A DNA stretch of 64,000 bases, from the NCBI GenBank assembly GCA_964304625.1, contig OZ199838.1:16678001-16742000 (forward strand), given 5' to 3'. The notes beneath the pieces are model-generated. The model was not told the origin of the DNA and searched no databases. It was given only the letters and a program-made list of their open reading frames with translations. Shown here piece by piece: positions 1 through 11,647 of the stretch (position 1 is the first letter of the stretch; the number at the start of each line of letters is the position of its first letter). The translations under genes and the position numbers were made by a program. The DNA comes from Kudoa neothunni (Eukaryota; Cnidaria).

Positions 1-916
1 CCTTCATTAGGTTGAATTGGCTACGTAATTTTGCGTAACCATCGTGTTGTTTCCCAAGAATGTGATCCTCGATACGCAGTTGAGTGTCTCCAATGAGAAT
101 CAATGCCCCACAAACTTCACATACATCCATTTCGCGTTCCATTGTGAGATCAGATCGTTGGTAGGTGAGTGGATCAGGTGGTGCAGACTTTTCCGCTCTC
201 AACTTTTCAATCACATCTGCCACCTCTTGTGCTTCAGTGACGTTTCCCTGACTACCCAACGATTCCAACTAAGCTCAACAACATTTGAATTTCACAAAAT
301 CTTTCAATTTAACTTAAATATTTACTTTTGACAGAAGATGATCAATTTTTTGATCTAGAAATTGTTGTCTTTCTAATTCAGCTGCCTCTCTAGCCTCCTG
401 CGATCAAAAATTACCACATTAAAATCTGCCTTTCCATTAAACCCCATTCACCTTATTTTTAGCCCGATTCTGCTCCAATCGTTGTCTTGCTTTGACTATC
501 TTTCGGTCACAATCATCCAAAATTTCTTGAATGTATCGTTGGAGGTCCTCCTCATAACCCAATTCACCATATTTGTCACTTTTCTCGTAATGCTCCTTCA
601 ACACGTCTGCATGTCGATTTGGACATGGTCCTAAATGGTGGTGGTTCAAATTTATAGGTTACAATCTATTCCATTCAAAACCACATACCCATATCTGCTT
701 TTGTTCCATCGAAAAGTTCGTTTGGACAAAAAGCAGCCAAAAAATATTTACACACCTACAACATCCATAAACACATTACAACCACATCCGCACTGCTCCT
801 CCAAAGCATACGTCTTTATCCGACCAGTGACGTTTGATACTTTTTCTCCCTGGCAATGAGTTACGGTTTGGACCCATCAATTGGTCCAAAAGTTGTGAGG
901 CTGTTGGGACTGGCAT
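1..916 (-). CDS. LUC7L3: LUC7-like protein 3 (U1 snRNP-associated splicing factor), 3' end outside window
   Basis: Five exons can be read on the minus strand: 916-812, 755-689, 630-452, 397-326 and 268 to beyond base 1. The start ATG at 916 opens MPVPTASQLLDQLMGPNRNS, the usual Luc7 N-terminus. Exons 2-3 give a CCCH zinc finger (VCKYFLAAFCP then LGPCPNRH). A coiled-coil stretch follows (exons 3-5), then the second, C2H2-type finger (CEVCGALILIGDTQ, DHILGKQHDGYAKL). The second finger and the LGPC block match LUC7L3/CROP better than LUC7L or LUC7L2. Luc7 proteins stabilise U1 snRNP on weak 5' splice sites in the nucleus (family knowledge). Introns are about 53-58 bases and reading frame is kept across all of them. 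The Arg/Ser-rich tail expected in this family would lie to the left of the window. Confidence 0.93.
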
Positions 917-1217
917 TCTGCTTAAACCTTAGGCGCACGCTATCAACGCATCCAAATACATCATGCGGTGTCGTATTTGCGCACACAACAAAATATTCGC
1001 TTATTTAATAAATCAACAATTTCCCCACCTTATTAATAAGCTGATACTCCTTTTATAATATATGTGTGACAAATCAGTTGGTCCTTAGCAACCAACTCAA
1101 CACCAACTCAACACTCGTTGGGTTGATCTCCCTGTCGAAATTTCCCAGCGTCGATAGAAATACCAATTTTTAAATTTATTCAAAAATATGATAACTAATA
1201 TTTTACATTGATCATTT
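917..1217. other. LUC7L3 upstream region
   Basis: No gene is seen. The stretch contains short direct repeats of an ACCAACTCAACAC-type motif at about 1085-1115 that could be promoter sequence for LUC7L3, but no known element is recognisable. Confidence 0.3.
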
Positions 1218-1710
1218 TTTTTCAAATACAGAAATACCTCTATATTGCGTATTAAAATAGGAATTTGAGCTTTTAGTGCCCATTACCAGTTTTGCATCTG
1301 CGAGGTAAGAATATATTTTTATTTTTTAACTAAAAAATAATCCATTTTGTTCGTATTATTCAACTATAAGTGTGAGGGACATCGAACTAACGATGTGAGA
1401 ACTTTCCACCTTTCTTTTGCGAACTTTTGATCAAGATTTTTAACATATCAAATAGATAATTGAAGACATCGAACTATTTTTTTAATATTTAACAGTAAAT
1501 CATTCATTTCTTTAAAACAGCGGATCTCTTTGAACTTATTAATGATGTTGTATGGAAATTTTTTGTCTATGATGAAGCTTGAAGCATGAAGCAGTCTATA
1601 ATGCGTTGAGAGGCCCTTTTGATTTTGTTTTAGTTTTCTTTAATTTTACTCATTCCTTTATTTCGTATGTTCGTTGACTGTAATGTTCATAAAAAAAGAA
1701 CGGTCTGGTC
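1218..1710 (+). repeat. Repeat family B (pogo/Tigger-like MITE), truncated copy
   Basis: This stretch aligns by eye over several hundred bases with 59870-60250, which lies inside a full-length copy. Shared blocks include a TTTGAGCTTTTAGTGCCCA-type start, AACTTTTGATCAAGATTTTT, GAAGACATCGAAC and CAGTCTATAATGCG. The left terminus is degenerate (CCTCTATATTGCG instead of GGTCTCGATATTGCG) and the right terminus is missing. It has no coding capacity and is a nonautonomous DNA transposon relic. Confidence 0.65.
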
Positions 1711-2529
1711 GAGATTTAGTATTTATTGAAGTTTTTTTTTAATTCCAAAAATTTTTGCCTACCTAGAGAGTTATGAGTTATGAGGTTCAAATGAACAGGC
1801 AGTGCAATGAATCGTGTTATATAACTCTTGTTGAAATAATTACATGATTTTTTATACAACAATATTTCTATTTTACAATAATTAGATTTTATTGTTTTGG
1901 AGTAGGTAATGTGAAAAATGTGTTTTGATCAATATCTTGTTCGCTTTTGATAATATGGCAATTGATAATCCTGTGTATAATTTTGTAGGGGGTTATAATT
2001 GCTAATAGATAAAGTTATTAGTGTAATAATCTCAATCAAGTTGTTGTTTCCATCTCTGAGCAACTTAAGATATATATTGTTTTGGACTTGTAGTTTATGA
2101 TGAAAATTTCATGTAGAAAATCATTCTAAAGTCATTACAGACCAAAAAAATTCAAATAAGTAAATTGCAATTACGATTTAATACTCAGCTAAATAAATGC
2201 CTAATAATCGTGCTATTTTTATTTACTGTATTCGGATATATAGGTTTGTTTTCATGTGTTATCTAATGAGATAACAAGATTGGCCAATTTATTTTGGAGT
2301 TGATACATATTATAACGTGCAAGTAATAAATTTAGAATTTCAAAAATTAATAAATTAAATTAATCGTCTTTTATCTAATCATCATATTGTGTACAAGTTC
2401 TACCTTAACATTAAACTTGCCCTTTTTTCTCAATAAATATGTAGGTAAAGTTGGTAGTTCTTATTCTATTTTCTCATTTTATTATTTATAAAAATAAAAA
2501 TAGGTGATGAATATAATATCTATATTCTC
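1711..2529. other. AT-rich intergenic DNA, no gene seen
   Basis: The stretch is very AT rich with many short stop-filled frames. No conserved protein segment, repeat terminus or RNA gene was recognised. Confidence 0.4.
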
Positions 2530-2541
2530 ACTGATAAGATA
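2530..2541 (+). promoter_or_regulatory. GATA-type site ACTGATAAGATA upstream of saposin-like gene 1
   Basis: ACTGATAAGATA lies about 40 bases before the start codon of saposin-like gene 1. It contains a canonical WGATAA core, and the extended ACTGATAA form is what gut GATA factors bind in nematodes (family knowledge). The paralogous gene has a similar AGATAAGATA at 6307-6316 in the equivalent position. A role in expression is inference. Confidence 0.45.
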
Positions 2542-2581
2542 AACCAACATAAATAGCACTAAACCGTTTAGTTCAGAAGCA

Positions 2582-3526
2582 ATGGGAAATATTTTTGGAC
2601 CGAAAATGATAGCGTTATTCATTTTTCTCTGTAAATATAATATTTATAATATTGAAAACATTTTAATTATGAATAGGTGGAATTTTCATGAATGTTTCGA
2701 CCTACAATTATCGTGTAATGTTATGCTAATTTTATTGTAGAAGTGATAGCATTTAGAGGGATGTTATAGATGTTTACACTAGCCTCACCGATGAATCCAA
2801 AAATAGACTTATCAGTAATACAAAGAATAAAATAACGCTCTATAAAGATATCTTAGGCTTGAATGTACTAAATATTAAAAATTTTGGATAATTTTTTTTA
2901 GAAAATAAACGAATCTCGTATACACAATGCTACTGGTTATTTTGTCAATAATGTCTTAATTCACACACGTTACTGTTCCCTTGGTTCAAACTGTGTCAAT
3001 GAAAAAGGTAATAAAATTTTACATATTAAATTCTATCTTTATGCTTATATCTCGTATGTATAAAGAAATGTATTATCTGGCATGAATTTATTATTATTGT
3101 GGAAATTTAATGTGAGGCTAAATTATTAGTTAACTTGACAGATAAAGGACTAGAATGTGCAACATGTGCAGTAACAACAACAATACATTTCTTATTAGTA
3201 TCTATTTAATTTTAGTGCGTTAGCAAGATAATAGAACTTTATCTTGAAAGAAATACTGCGAAACATATTTTGAGATTAAGATGCAAACTTAAGTTTGGAA
3301 GAAATCATCAAAGAAGAATGGTAATTTGTTTCTAGAACAAAATATAAATTCATAAATGCATCTTTAGTGTAGATATTTGAGTTTGATAAACTCCGATATC
3401 TATTATCGCTTGCACGCCGAACAAGATTACACCATCCATTGTAATGATTCTTCCCTGTGTAACTCTGATCTCTTAAAATACTTTTTATTCTCTCACGAGA
3501 GAAATGAAGAGTACTACCTTGGGTAA
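2582..3526 (+). CDS. Secreted saposin-like protein 1 (seven exons)
   Basis: Exons read as 2582-2630, 2677-2714, 2757-2864, 2902-3007, 3130-3170, 3216-3320 and 3368-3526, all with GT-AG borders and matching phases, giving about 201 residues. The first two exons encode a hydrophobic signal peptide (MGNIFGPKMIALFIFLC...). Exons 5-7 carry the saposin B cysteine pattern: CATC, then VSKIIELYLERNTAKHILRLRC, a C about 12 residues later, and the terminal C-x5-C (CNDSSLC). Saposin-like proteins are secreted or lysosomal and bind or perturb lipid membranes (sphingolipid activators, amoebapores, caenopores). The roughly 70-residue region before the domain (exons 3-4, with YCSLGSNC) is unassigned. All exons are intact. 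Its paralogue lies about 2.9 kb downstream. Confidence 0.78.
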
Positions 3527-4299
3527 CAGATTCTAAATGGGACAGAATATAAGAATTTAATTTAGAGATACTTTTCTTCCAAAAACAGTGTTGGGGAAAG
3601 ATGGCCAATTTATTCAAGTGAAACAAACTGAACCTGACGAATCTCTTTTCCTTTGGGAATAAACTGAAACCTAAATCAAGAACCCGTCAATCGTTCTGCA
3701 TTCATTTAACTAATATTCTTTTTCTGAGATATTGTCAGTAGATTCACTTTAATTTGAATTTTAACTTGGAATTTAATATGTAAATATGTAAATATCAATT
3801 TAATCGAATTTAATATAAAATTATTAACTTGGTTTGATTTATTTAAACAAGAAAGACTATTAGGCTTTAAAGTTGATAACATTTTTTAATAATTTTATAA
3901 TAAATAATTAAAACTATTTTAATTCAATTATTATACAAAAGTAATTACTCGTACTCCTTTATCGCCTAATTATAAAAAATCAAAATAAGTACAAAAAAAT
4001 AAACGATAATCCTTTTAATTTAATGCCAACTTTTTATTTTTAGATTCACGTAGAAATGAGAATATTGAGCAGTGCAAAATACCTCAAAATTATTCAAAAA
4101 ATATAATAATTCTTTCAATTAATCTATAAAAGAGATTAATCTACAAAATTTTAAAGTCTCTTACTTTTAAAAATTGTCTCAAACGAAATAGAAGGATATA
4201 TCATCATAAAACCAACATATTTCATAAATAATCGGACCTATTTCAAAATTAACCGTGCACATTTAAAACTATTCGGTACGGTATATTTTCTTATTTAAC
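3527..4299. other. AT-rich intergenic DNA, no gene seen
   Basis: No conserved frame was found. A minus-strand open frame at 3276-3626 is the antisense of the saposin-like exons and is not a gene. Confidence 0.4.
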
Positions 4300-4860
4300 C
4301 CCTTAACTTGGAAGCCAACTGCACATTTGCTTTAAGATTATATACTGGTTATACTAAGACAAAGGCTATTTGCATGGTAAATTCTAATGCAAAAAGGCAT
4401 GTCCGCCAGTGTAATGACAATTTTTAGTCCCAGCGACTCTTGTTCATAGGTTGTCTACAGATTTCAAATTTCAGAATGGGTTAAATTAAACTATTTTTGA
4501 ACTAGTCCTTCGCTCTTAGAGATCAGAAATAATTAAAAATAGTCGACATTCGTGGCGCCAGAATATTATTTACTATGCAAGTAGCTATTTTAAGTATAAT
4601 TATTATTTGGCTACATTCCTAAAAGCTAAACGAGATATAAAAGAAAGAGGTTGATAGTAGCTCTATGAATTGTTGTTAAATGATTATTCCTAATAACATT
4701 TTGAGAATTTCTGACCATTTCTAATTGTGTTAAATAGATTTAAATAATATAATTCATTAGACATCTTTAAATAAGTCACAAACCGCATTATGGCAAAATT
4801 TACTCTATCTAATTTAGATGCAACTTAATTTACCCACGGTTGAGAACCCCTACTCTATGT
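4300..4860 (+). mobile_element. Nonautonomous hAT MITE, left end degraded
   Basis: The stretch aligns over about 450 bases with the better-kept copy at 57935-58381. Shared blocks include CTTAACTTGGAAGCC, GAGGCTATTTGCA-like, AATGACAATTTTTAGTCCCA and CCTTCGCTCTTAGAG. The right end is GGTTGAGAACCCCTA, a typical hAT terminal inverted repeat, followed by CTCTATGT, which fits the hAT 8-base target consensus. The left inverted repeat is not recognisable. Confidence 0.7.
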
Positions 4861-4870
4861 TATCGAAAAA

Positions 4871-5400
4871 CGAACTACCTCCAAAGATTTTGGAGTGAAA
4901 TTCACCCAAATTTTTTTGAGTAAATTTAAACATAAAATTGTAATAAATTTATTTGTAAACATTACATTCAGAGAAAAAGTGTTATTACTCACATTATTAA
5001 CCCTCATAAAACCTTACAAGGCATAAGTCACCAATTCTTCGTTAAGGTACAAAAGTAAAAAATGAACTGTGATGTATTTTATTTTAATTTCTATCTTAAT
5101 TTGTTTTCTAATATAATGAACTAAGATAGAATTCATTTTGAGAAATTAATAAATTTTTTAGATGAATAATTGATTAAAAATTATGTTGGGATGAATTTCA
5201 CCCCTAAATCATCGGAGAGGTTTTTAAATTTTTAACGGCTTACTATATTTTTTTAAAAACCAAACACTCACAAATTTTACTTAAAATAAATTTATAGGTA
5301 TAGCAATAATTTCACACGCATTAATAAACAATGAAAGAATATATGATAGGATTAATACTTGTTTGGAGTGAATTTCACCCCAAAATCCTTAGAGGGTTAA
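4871..5400 (+). mobile_element. TTAA-ended piggyBac-like MITE
   Basis: The right end reads GGAGTGAATTTCACCCC, AAAATCCTTAGAGGG, TTAA (5397-5400). The left end is the diverged inverted complement, with CCTCCAAAGATTTTGGAGTG and AAATTCACCC at about 4880-4907. A third copy of the same palindromic GGGATGAATTTCACCCC motif is internal (about 5188-5206). There is no coding capacity. The TTAA target and CCCTCTAA-type tip match the dead piggyBac at 12342-14510, so it was probably mobilised by that family. It abuts the hAT MITE on its left. Confidence 0.65.
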
Positions 5401-6306
5401 AGTAGATTATTTTTTATATTTAATTAATCTAACAAATAACTATATATATTTATCTAAAAAAGTTCTATAGAAATAACTTGAATTATAGAAAAGAATACGT
5501 GTCGCCTAATAAAAAAACCTCTGATCTAATGTGTGGTTTTGCTTATTATTTCAAGTCCGAAAAAATAAAGGACATAACATATATGGACAAATCTCAGATC
5601 TATAAGATACAGAATTTGATCGAATCAAACTAAGTCCAATAAATATACCGTCCTTTCTAAAAAGAAAGGAAGTAATTCAAAATATAGTTAGAGGAATTTT
5701 AAGTTTAACACTAGTCTAACGATAGTGTCCATCTTCACAACAATAGTGCATACGTGACACTTTGAAGTTTGGAGGTTCACTGCTTCCTATTATTAATTTA
5801 TCAGCATGATTCTTGATTAGAATCAATAGATTTAGATAATTTTTCTCTATTAGATTAGCACGAGTGAGGCTTATTTTTATTTTAAATCTTTTGAATTAAT
5901 AGCCCTAGATATTTTTCATTGAAACTAGTAAATATTTAGGTGCAACATTATATTTTTTATCAACCAGTTAAGATACATTAGAATTTTCCTATGATGGGAA
6001 TCACTTACTTAATATGTATATAATGGACATTTTATCGTGTTTATAAAAAGTTTTGTACGGTTGTTTTATTTTCTAATTCTCTTATATGAACTAAGTTGTT
6101 ACATTAAGTCAGACATTCAATAATGTATAAAATCTTGTAATTATTTAAGTAATATAAAATAACGATAATATTTTTATGAGCGGTTACTGAGACTTGAGTT
6201 TTATGCGTTAATAATTTAAAAGATTTTTCTTTTTTTCCCAATTACAATAAAAAATAAATTAAATATTACATTGATTATACAATAATCACTTATCAGAATT
6301 GGAATA
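5401..6306. other. Intergenic DNA, no gene seen
   Basis: AT-rich sequence between the MITE and saposin-like gene 2. No conserved coding segment, inverted repeat or RNA gene was recognised. Confidence 0.4.
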
Positions 6307-6336
6307 AGATAAGATATGATAACTTAATATATAAAG
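6307..6336 (+). promoter_or_regulatory. GATA motif and TATA box of saposin-like gene 2
   Basis: AGATAAGATA at 6307-6316 is followed by TATATAAAG at 6328-6336, about 60 bases before the start codon at 6394. The layout parallels the GATA site upstream of the first paralogue, which suggests a retained promoter. Assignment is by motif only. Confidence 0.45.
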
Positions 6337-6393
6337 TGCGAAATCACCGAGATTAGTTGATTAGTTGCAAGGTCAAATTCTGCGAAAGCAATC

Positions 6394-7382
6394 ATGACAA
6401 CGTCTCTCTTTCTATGTTGTATATTTTTCCTAATTTTATACAATATAATATTCATCTAGTTGGTGTTGTTACTCTCCTTCAAATCACTGTTAAAACCAGA
6501 AATTTTCGAGTAGCGTTAATTTAGTGTGACATAATTGAAGATTATTAGAATGACGTTCCATACGTTTTTACTAACCTTACTGATGAATCAAAAATTAGAC
6601 TTATGAACAATACGAACACGATGGCATTAACTTATAAGCAACTTCTTGGTTTAAACGTGAATTAAATAATAATAAATTGGTTCATAATATTTTGCAGGCA
6701 ACTGACGCATCGCGTATCAGTTCGGCCAGTGAATATTTCGCTAACAACTTACAAATCCATCAGCATTATTGTACACCTCGGCGAAAATTGTATCAATAAC
6801 AAAGGTGATCTAACTTTTCCTATTAATATATAATCTTAATGTTACTATTAATTAGTTTAATAGTTCTTATTTCAATTGGGAATAATATATTTCAATTTAT
6901 ACTGAGTTTTATTGTTTAAAAAATATATTTGAATTTAATTAACACCAAAAATTATTAGTTAGTCTGACAGATGAAGGATTAAAATGTGCTACATGTGCAG
7001 TAAGAAATAAACTATTTAATCTTTATAAAACGTTGTAATACTTTAGTGCATTAGTAAGATTTCAGAGCTATACGAAGACAGTAACGCCGCGAAAAATATC
7101 CTCATGTTAAGATGTGTGAAAAAGTTTCGTAACTCCCATCAATTAAGAATGGTAATCAACCTTAAAAAATAAATATGTTAATATATGCGATGTTAGTGCA
7201 AACATTTCAGTCTAATAAATGCAGAAATCTTTTATCGTTTAAACGCGGAACGGGATTTTACCGTCCACTGCAATGATGCGGTCCTTTGTAACACTGATCT
7301 CTTAAAATATATGATCTTCCCCCCCATGAACGAGATCGCGATTACGATTTTGGGTAATTGGTATTTATCTTTGCTAAAATAA
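6394..7382 (+). pseudogene. Saposin-like protein 2, tandem paralogue with one frameshift
   Basis: Exons read as 6394-6418, 6460-6509, 6549-6656, 6698-6804, 6959-6999, 7047-7151 and 7197-7382. Exons 3, 5 and 6 have exactly the lengths seen in copy 1 and all phases agree. The signal peptide is MTTSLFLCFGVVTLLQ. The saposin part has CATC, ISKISELYEDSNAAKNIL, MLRC and the closing CNDAVLC, plus a longer C-terminal tail (TILGNWYLSLLK). Exon 4 is 107 bases against 106 in copy 1: the frame aligns with copy 1 up to HQHYC, then only the +1 frame continues the match (HLGENCINNK). That is one inserted base near 6773, so this copy is either a young pseudogene or carries an assembly error. Everything else looks functional. 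Confidence 0.72.
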
Positions 7383-10232
7383 AACAAAAATTCAATTTTA
7401 GTGATGTTCAGCTCCCAGCGCTCTGTTGAGTCTAGATGGACAAATTGGCCCAATTTCAGCTTTTGAATCTGATGACGTAATATTCACGTAAGGATAAATA
7501 ATCCATTCTATATCGAACTTAAATCATTATAATTTTCATTTTAAATAGTAATAGTTTTCTCGCATTGTTATTAAGTTGTGTTTTTATCATCTCCTTAGAT
7601 AAATAAACAAATATTAATTTCGTTTAATATAAATTAGTTAGTAATATATTTATGAATTATTTCTCATTAAAATGTTTGAAATTGATTCAATTTAATTTAA
7701 AATTATTTTAAAAACAGATAAGCGAGATTCGCTTATATGCTACTTTTGTCGAATTTCTGGAAATAAATTTCCTTTGACTGTAACAAGCATCCAAACAATT
7801 AGGCCATGATAAAAATATTATAAGATAATTATATAGGTAGTTAATTCAATGGTCATGAAATCTTTTAATTTTATAGCACTTAAGTTCCTTTATAAGTAAT
7901 TTTCAAATCTTACACTAAGAAATACTTATTTCATGGTAGAAAATAGCTAAAATTTTCAGACGTCAAAAAAATCCACACTTCAATTACCCTAAATTAATTA
8001 ATTAATTAATTAGGAAATTAAAATCAATAATTTTCTATCATTGTGAGAGTATTTAAATTGTATGTATTATTTAATTACATAAAAATTTTTATTTTAATGG
8101 CAGTTTTTGACGGATGCTTATGTATTCAAATAATAGTCTTAACCCTTTAAGGAAGGGATTTTGGGGTATGTGGGGCCCTTGGTTTTTTGGCATAATATAA
8201 TTTAAAAAAATATGGGAATGTAATCCTTAAATTATCACAAAATTCTCTCGACACAATATTTAGAAAATCACACTTTACTTAATAAATTAATCCTCAATAA
8301 TCCGATCTGGTGCTACTTTGCAGTCGCACGCAATGAATATAAATTAGCACACTTGGAAAATGTTAGTCAAATATATTTTAGAATAGGTCGTTTTAAACAA
8401 ATAAGTTTTCAATATCAATAATTTTTTAAATTATCTCAGGTTACTTATACCTTTAAAAATCATTATTTTTAGTATGGTTGTTATTGTGACGAAATATGTA
8501 GAAATTAATTCTTTTTTTGAGTGATGTATTTCCATTTATATTTAAAAACTTTTTTTCTTTGATAAATTACTTGAGATTATCTTATAAACATGAAATATTC
8601 CAATTTGTCATTATGTCAACTGCCAATATATTGGGATCGTATGAGTGCAAATTCTATTTTTAACCAACGTTATAAAATATTTAAAAATATATTGCATCAT
8701 CATATATTTTTGATATCGAATAAACCCCATTAATTCAAGAAAAGTTTGAATTAGTGATTAGCTTAATGAAATCGAATTTTTTTTCTTTTAAAAACGTGTC
8801 ACATTACACACCGAGGTTATTAACAAAGTAATTTTCTTAATAATCGTAAGCATACATAAAAAGGATAAAATAAATGAAACTGTGAAAATAACTTATATTT
8901 TAATTTATTTCTCAACTTCAATAAGGTGACATGTTAAAAGCTTTTATACAATAATTAGAATTGATTTAACGATAAACGCAGAAATTTTGATGCTATGCAA
9001 CGCTGTGTTTCTTCGAAAGTAAAGTAACATCCGATTCGTACATTACCCTAAGCCACACTAGCTCTTGTTTTCGAAGTAGCTCATTATTAAAACCCTTGAG
9101 GGATTTATCCAGATTCATTTTAGTATAACCATTCCATAAATCAAGTTTTCAGAAAGATAATATCATAGTTCCACAAATTTACTGTTCACTCATAATGAAA
9201 TATTTTACTGAGCCCATATAAATATAAGATTACGAAATGTGATCACTCTCGAAATAACGAAGTGACTATTGTAAAGAATACCTATAATCTCAACAACTCC
9301 TAATTATAATTGATGTATAGAGTTAATTTTTTAGAATTTGCAGTATTTAATTATTTCTGGTCCAACTTTCTCGCTCTTAGAGGCCAAAATATTTAGCTAA
9401 AACTAAAACCACATTCACCGGTATATTATGATTTGTGCCAATAGCCACTCTCATTATTTAATATTAAGTACAATAAACGGTTTAAGTATGCCAATCTTTA
9501 ATCTTTGGTATCATTTAGTATTAGGTGGGGCTCTACATGATCCGTTTTACCAGTTTTACTTTAACACATTTTTTGGATTAAATTAAAGATAAGGAATTAA
9601 TAAAGTAGAAACGACATCTTATAGGATTAGTTTGTTGTTTTAAGAAATATTCTAGCACTATCAAAAAAATTAATTGCTGGATAGTGGACTAATGAATTCG
9701 AGATAAGCGCATTAAGTTATTGATCAGTTCTTTAAATAGGGACTATAGATATTTGGATTCGTTTTGTAAATATTCCTCGAACTTAATCATTATTAGATTC
9801 CTTGTGTTTGATGCCAAAGTGATACCATTCATTTTTTATCAGGAATAAATGACTATAATACGGATCTAAAAAAGCTAAGAATATTTGGATTAATAAACGG
9901 GATTTTAATGTATCGATCATTACAAGTTCTGATTAGTAAACTAACAAAATTATGTGGAGACCAGTTGAAATAATTAACAATAATTTATTAGTCAAAATTT
10001 GTATTTGATTATTTAGGTTAGTATACTTATAAGAAGTAGATAATATAATATAAAGTGGTTTTATTTTAAGACTAAAAAACTGCATATGCACTTAGCAAAT
10101 AGAAGGGACGCGCCTTTGTACCAAGCTTTTGAAAAGGACGATGTGTACCGGTCCTGCCCTAACAATGCACTTGTATATTAGAAAACTTTTTTCATAGTCG
10201 GTAAAATAACGTGATCAGATTAAACTCACCAA
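7383..10232. other. Gene-poor AT-rich region with repeat fragments
   Basis: No gene is supported over 2.8 kb. About 8141-8185 holds a CCCTTTAAGGAAGGGATTTTGGGG motif that resembles an eroded TTAA-MITE tip. A fragment of the hAT MITE (TTAATTATTTCTGGTCC and CTTTCTCGCTCTTAGAG) lies at about 9340-9480. The rest is AT-rich sequence without recognisable structure. Confidence 0.45.
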
Positions 10233-11647
10233 ATGGCATCGTCAGCTCGAACGTTGATTTGTTTTGATATCGATGGGGTGTTGTTGAGAGGTTCCAATCC
10301 AATACCTGGTGCAGGTGATGTATTACAGGAACTTCAAAAGCACAATGTTCCATTCATTTTTTTAACAAACGGTTGTCCAACTACTGAAACTTTGCGAGCT
10401 GAACAACTTCTTCCACAGTTTTTGACATAAAAGTAACTATTTGTGGCAAATATGTGAAAGAATTCGATGTATGTAGTGCGATCCCAAGTGGGTGATTAAT
10501 GGCTCAAACCCCTTTGTGCGAACTTAAAAGTGAACATGATAAGCTGCATTTGGTGATCAATCAAGGCGACTGTAAAGGAATTGTGAATGCGTAATTGGAT
10601 TATTATTGAAAAATGACTGTTTTTTATTATTCTGTAATCTTTATACGCTTTTAGCACTGGGTTCAAAAATGTGGTCACTGTCGATGATCTGTCGAAGCAA
10701 TACCCTATGCTAAATACTGCTGACCGTAGCGAGCATTCTCGACCTTACAAGAAACAACAACATGTGGATAATGTAAACTCTTATTTATAGCATTCTAAAC
10801 TCCCCCTTAACAGAAAACCGGTGGATTGGAGGATAATTGTTCGAGTGAACTGCAAAAAAAAACTGCGTAATCAACAAAACTCACGAGAAAATTGAAGGAA
10901 TTATTCTGCTGGAGGATCCTTTGCACTGGGGAAATTTGCTATCAGTTTATTTTGGATATTCTTTTTACCAATGGACACCTTTTTGAGAAGAATAATTTTG
11001 ATTATTTGGGCGCTGCTCAGAAATATTCAAGATCCGATTATTCCAATTTATGTTGGAAGCTCTGATTTCTTCTCTGTGACACAGTCACCTTGGCCTAGAA
11101 TTGCTCATGGCTCTTTTCTAGTTGGTTTGGAAGCTATTTATAAAGTTCGAATTTTTTTCAAAAGTCAATTTTTTATATATCAAAATTTCTTTATCATAGA
11201 AAATCACTGGTAAACCTCTCCAATACAAAAAACTGTATGGAAAGCCAAACAAATCGGTTTACGAATTTATTTTGAAAAGGATTCGTTCGTTATATCCAGA
11301 CACAAACGAATTGATTATCATTGGGTAATTTAAAATTGGGTGATTCTAATTAACCTTTATTTTGTTTCCCCTCTAAAGCGACAATCCTCTGACCGATATT
11401 TATGGAGCTAATGTTTTCAAACAACTCTTGATAGATAATAACGTTAAGGATTGAAGATTACTTCCATTTTAGTCAAAACTGGATTTTGCGCTGGAAGTAA
11501 AATTGATGAAAACAACGTTTCGTCAATGATCCGTCTATTGAGTGATTACACCCCAAAAAAAACCCAGACTACCTCACCCCCGATCTCTTGTTAAATGATG
11601 TGAGCGAATTTATGGATAAATTTAGAGATTCACTTATTCCAAAATAG
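10233..11647 (+). pseudogene. HDHD5: Broken HDHD5/CECR5-like HAD-superfamily hydrolase gene
   Basis: The start is normal: MASSARTLICFDIDGVLLRG carries HAD motif I (DIDG) and FLTNG motif II. The frame ends at 10430 after LLPQFLT, and the region to about 10900 has no clean continuation. Homology resumes with GIILLEDPLHWGNL, then shifts frame to QFILDILFTNGHLFEKNNF and again to IPIYVGSSDFFSVTQSPWPR, IAHGSFLVGLEAIYK. An apparent intact intron (11201-11204 acceptor region) leads to TGKPLQYKKLYGKPNKSV (motif III region), then DNPLTDIYGANVFKQLL (motif IV). Another shift precedes SILVKTGFCAG, and the gene closes with NDVSEFMDKFRDSLIPK. At least three frame changes and one early stop in a single-copy host gene point to a pseudogene. 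Members are usually mitochondrial hydrolases of un-named substrate. Confidence 0.78.

Noticed and set aside
3276-3626. 116-codon minus-strand open frame
   Set aside because: It lies antisense to saposin-like gene 1 exons 6-7, which have paralogue support; no homology on the minus strand.
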